A stretch of 33,941 nucleotides of DNA, taken from the NCBI GenBank assembly GCA_944383855.1, contig CALWRB010000003.1:1-33941 (forward strand), written 5' to 3'. The stretch comes from an uncultured Lachnospiraceae bacterium. Its GTDB lineage: Bacteria > Bacillota > Clostridia > Lachnospirales > Anaerotignaceae. The notes beneath the pieces are model-generated. The model made no database searches. It saw only the letters and a list, made by a program, of their open reading frames with translations, and had not been told where the DNA came from. Positions 31,531-33,941 of the stretch are shown piece by piece. Position numbers and translations under genes: made by a program. Positions within the stretch are counted from its first letter, which is position 1, and each line of letters begins with the position of its first letter.

Positions 31531-31589
31531 TTCCGAAAGGCAGAATTTGCCCTTGGCAGAACCCTAAATTCCAGACATTGATTGCACAA

Positions 31590-31826
31590 TTATTCTAGCT
31601 CTTTTTCAATTTCTTCAATGGATGGAAGACTGCTTCGCAGTTCCTCCGGCAATGACTTGGCAATCTGATTTTTCCATTCTGCTACACCAATTGGATTTTG
31701 ATATCCAGCCAAAGAATACTCTACTACTGTTTTATTTTTTTCCTTTTACCAACAACAAACCAATTATCGGCTTATCATCTGGATGCCGTAAAATATCATT
31801 GTTTATTGTTTGAATCCATTCGTAGA
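31590..31826 (-). pseudogene. C-terminal remnant of a DUF1016 (YhcG-like PDDEXK) nuclease
   Basis: Minus-strand reading gives FYEWIQTINNDILRHPDDKP then IIGLLLVKG, and after a one-base slip in a seven-A run (plus-strand T 31735-31741) VVEYSLAGYQNPIGVAEW and LPEELRSSLPSIEEIEKELE. The order R-H-P-D-D-x-P-x-I-G-L-L-L, then V-E-Y, then P-E-E-L-x-x-x-L-P-S-I-E-E-I-E is that of the C-terminus of DUF1016 nucleases. A TGA precedes FYEW and no N-terminal part is present: RloB ends about 25 bases upstream. A truncated, frameshifted remnant. Confidence 0.65.
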
Positions 31827-31850
31827 ATCACATACTTCTTTTCTTTAAAA

Positions 31851-32489
31851 TTACGATATTTCAACCATAAACTGTTCAATCAATTTATAAACATTTGTAA
31901 ATGGATTCATATCTTTAATGTCCGTGAATATATTTTTCCCCTCATCAAAATACTGATTTTCCAGTTTTCTAGCATTATCGATAGCTTTTTCTATATCACC
32001 GTTTTGAACTATTTCACGCGTTTTCCCCTTATGCCCTTTAGAATAATTATCATGCAAATGAGACGATAAACGCCTGTAAATTTCTCTCTTTGATATCTTT
32101 TCATCCACATCCTCAAAATGCATAAGCAACCATGTTTCAAATAAATGGTTAGAAATCAACAATTCATATTCTGTTGCTGCCAATATTACAGCTTGAATAT
32201 CTGGTGGATCATCACAATCAAATGCTAGATATTTACCATAATTACTAAATTTCTGATTATTTTCCTCACTTTCCATAAATTTATTTGCAAAATTTAGAAC
32301 AGTCTGTGCATTTCCATTTGCCGCTTCCAGAACGACCTCTACATCAGTGTACTTATTTTTCTTAATGATCTCTGCAAAATAATCAAAATAATATTTCTCT
32401 GTTTTTCCTTCGCAAAAAATAATGATACGTCCCAAATTAGTATGCTTTGTTTCCAAAAGACGTTGTGGTGATAATTGTGTTCTACCCAT
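31851..32489 (-). CDS. rloB: RloB family protein (TOPRIM-like, defence-associated)
   Basis: A 212-residue protein of the RloB/AbiLii type. The opening LGRIIIFCEGKTEKYYFDYF has the E-G-x-T-E-x-x-Y-F motif of the TOPRIM-like fold; the acidic pair appears as YLAFDCDDPPD, and SNHLFETWLLMHFEDVDEKI is the third family motif. TOPRIM domains in such systems act as metal-dependent nucleases. It overlaps the ATPase gene by 8 bases, so the two are translated together. Base use is visibly AT-richer than that of the core genes, a sign of transfer. Confidence 0.85.
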   Translation of the reverse strand: MGRTQLSPQRLLETKHTNLGRIIIFCEGKTEKYYFDYFAEIIKKNKYTDVEVVLEAANGNAQTVLNFANKFMESEENNQKFSNYGKYLAFDCDDPPDIQAVILAATEYELLISNHLFETWLLMHFEDVDEKISKREIYRRLSSHLHDNYSKGHKGKTREIVQNGDIEKAIDNARKLENQYFDEGKNIFTDIKDMNPFTNVYKLIEQFMVEIS

Positions 32490-33756
32490 TCAACCCACCA
32501 CCCATAATATCATCATAATGAAAGATCGGAATAGCTCCATATTTTCCTTGAAGATAGTCCTTATTAAAAGTTGCATCCTCTCGTACTTTCAAATCAGAAA
32601 GAGCATATAAACTAGATTCTCCACGTTCATTTTTATCTATAAATACTACCTCATCTCGTCGAAATTGATTATTATTTAGAAGTGAAATATCATGGGTAGT
32701 AAAAATCAACTGTGCTTTTGTATTTTGACTTGAACAGAATATATCTACAATCAATTTAGTTAATAACGGGTGTAGCCTTGCAGACATTTCATCTACAATA
32801 AACACACCACCCTTTGAAATCATTTCAATGGCATTTTGAATATATGCCAAAAAGCGAAGTGTGCCTGTAGATTCCTGATGCAAATCAAAAAGTTTTTCTC
32901 CAACCACATTTCCTGTTTCATCATAAATATCGTGTACGGTACGAATAACTTTTTCTTTCTTTTTTTTACCCGTACGCTCATCAAAAATCGTCTCCGTTTG
33001 TACATCTAAGCGTTTGATTCCAACATCAACTAAACGAAGATACTGCTCTACTTTGTTTCTATATCCCTTATTACTAACAAGTTTTTTTGAAAGTCCAACC
33101 ATTCCCGCTAGACCTTTTACTGTAGATTCAAAAAGAATTTCTGTAAATACATTGTATTCCTTGTTAAAGAAAGAAATAAAATCATCTAGTATTACTTTTT
33201 TTCCTTCTTCATCTAGAAAATATTCAAGTACAGCTATATAAAGTCTCTCAGCTGGCAACTTTTTGTAAGCTCCCAACATTTTTTGATATTTACTGCCAAA
33301 AGAAAGTTCTATACCAGTACGTTCAAAGACCTTTTTGTCGTTAATATATAACCATTCAGTTAAAACCTCCTTAGATGTGCATTCAAAACCATACTGTATC
33401 TGCTTATTATTATGCAAAAATATAATATCAAACTCAGAAGCATCGTTTGTTTCATTTGATAAACTAAATGGTTCTAATTTCATTTTTACACCAATTTTGT
33501 TAGATTCAAAATCCTGATTCTCATTTTTGTTAATAAACTGAGAAAAAATATATTGTTCAAAAAAGAACATTGCCGAGATTAGATTAGACTTTCCTGAAGC
33601 ATTAGCTCCATACAAAGCGGTTGTTTTTAGCAGCCCTAGTTTGTCATTTACTTGCATTACATGTGTAGGATGCTGTACATATGCAGTTGCTCTCATATCC
33701 AATATAGCTTCATTTTTAAATGAAGTATAGTTTTTCACTTTAAACATTAATAACAT
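32482..33756 (-). CDS. RloA-like AAA15/ABC-type ATPase (defence-associated)
   Basis: A 424-residue ATPase of the OLD/AAA_15 group. It has FKVKNYTSFKNEAILDMRAT at the N-terminus, Walker A ALYGANASGKSNLISAMFF, an ABC-like signature region LHQESTGTLRFLAYI, Walker B GGVFIVDEMSARLHPLLTK and the switch histidine in LIFTTHDISLL. Start set at 33756 (MLLMFKVKN) after GGGGGTGA; the ATG at 33783 has no ribosome site. Together with RloB it forms a two-gene module of the RloAB/AbiL kind, related in design to PARIS (ATPase plus TOPRIM effector). It is expected to sense phage infection and release or activate the partner; that is inference from the family. Confidence 0.85.
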   Translation of the reverse strand: MLLMFKVKNYTSFKNEAILDMRATAYVQHPTHVMQVNDKLGLLKTTALYGANASGKSNLISAMFFFEQYIFSQFINKNENQDFESNKIGVKMKLEPFSLSNETNDASEFDIIFLHNNKQIQYGFECTSKEVLTEWLYINDKKVFERTGIELSFGSKYQKMLGAYKKLPAERLYIAVLEYFLDEEGKKVILDDFISFFNKEYNVFTEILFESTVKGLAGMVGLSKKLVSNKGYRNKVEQYLRLVDVGIKRLDVQTETIFDERTGKKKKEKVIRTVHDIYDETGNVVGEKLFDLHQESTGTLRFLAYIQNAIEMISKGGVFIVDEMSARLHPLLTKLIVDIFCSSQNTKAQLIFTTHDISLLNNNQFRRDEVVFIDKNERGESSLYALSDLKVREDATFNKDYLQGKYGAIPIFHYDDIMGGGLNG

Positions 33757-33793
33757 TAGTTTTTCACCCCCAAAACAATACATTTCTATTTTT

Positions 33794-33822
33794 ATCGTAT
33801 ATCAATTATACCTAAAAGTCAA
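33794..33822 (-). promoter_or_regulatory. Candidate promoter of the rloAB pair
   Basis: Minus-strand TTGACT (33822-33817), 17 bases, TACGAT (33799-33794). A TATAAT also lies at 33810-33805 with a weak minus-35 (TCGTAA at 33833-33828) inside the inverted repeat; either could be used. Confidence 0.4.
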
Positions 33823-33824
33823 TT

Positions 33825-33847
33825 TATTTACGATTTTTTCGTAAATA
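33825..33847. repeat. Inverted repeat upstream of rloAB
   Basis: TATTTACGA - TTTTT - TCGTAAATA: perfect 9-base arms with a 5-base centre, just upstream of the promoter elements. A plausible operator; no regulator gene is seen beside it. The remaining bases to the window end are AT-rich with no gene visible. Confidence 0.55.
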
Positions 33848-33941
33848 TAATAGTTTTTAAATAGAATTACATATTTTATTTATATAATAACCGAATTTTA
33901 CGTTTGCATACTCAGCATCATCCTTCATACTCCACAAACAA

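Noticed and set aside
31343..31567. Plus-strand frame over the regulator's upstream region
   Set aside because: It starts in a terminator hairpin and has no ribosome site; the minus strand shows gene remnants instead.

Overview
The window comes from an anaerobic, endospore-forming Bacillota, most likely class Clostridia. The evidence is a complete spoIIGA-sigE-sigG sporulation cluster, strong AGGAGG ribosome sites, TTGACA-N17-TATAAT type promoters, S-layer homology domains on a surface protein, an Mbh-like cation antiporter module and a butanol-dehydrogenase-type enzyme. I see no tRNA, rRNA, CRISPR array or intact transposase. A family-level placement (Lachnospirales-like) would be a guess.

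Layout. 1-4362: a tightly overlapping minus-strand operon for a multisubunit Na+/H+ antiporter (Mrp/Mbh type), with its promoter at 4334-4362; it runs off the left edge into a second antiporter-like subunit. 4839-5474: a Nudix hydrolase and a 52-residue membrane protein. 5634-6809: an iron alcohol dehydrogenase. 7039-9069: a PhzF-like protein, a DUF5662 protein and an isochorismatase-like hydrolase. 9153-11984: sigG, sigE and spoIIGA, with an unannotated-looking 55-residue Cys/His-rich ORF lying divergently between sigG and sigE behind a forespore-type promoter. 12181-13231: a small XRE regulator with three operator palindromes and two membrane proteins. 13342-15352: the yhbY / nadD-yqeK fusion / rsfS operon. 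15542-19446: VanZ-like protein, exonuclease III, a nitrilase-family amidase, DUF4186, and a DUF4430 / ECF S-component pair. 19501-21258: a B12-binding radical SAM protein. 21510-25497: an alpha/beta hydrolase and a four-gene redox operon (flavodoxin, cupin, AhpD-like, FMN reductase) facing a divergent LysR regulator across a shared inverted repeat.

The right quarter is accessory and damaged. A roughly 4.3-kb S-layer-anchored surface protein gene (25559-29895) carries three in-frame stops using all three stop codons, at least two frameshifts and probably a lost start codon. Its neighbour, a HTH-TPR-LuxR regulator (30051-31254), is broken by one extra C. Beyond it are the tails of two other genes (an RlmD-like methyltransferase and a DUF1016 nuclease) and then an intact, AT-rich RloA/RloB-type ATPase-TOPRIM pair (31851-33756), a probable phage-defence module acquired by transfer.

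The most interesting leads are the 55-residue forespore ORF, the RloAB module sitting among gene scars, the XRE operator array, the Mbh-like subunit order, and the coordinated decay of a surface protein and its likely regulator.
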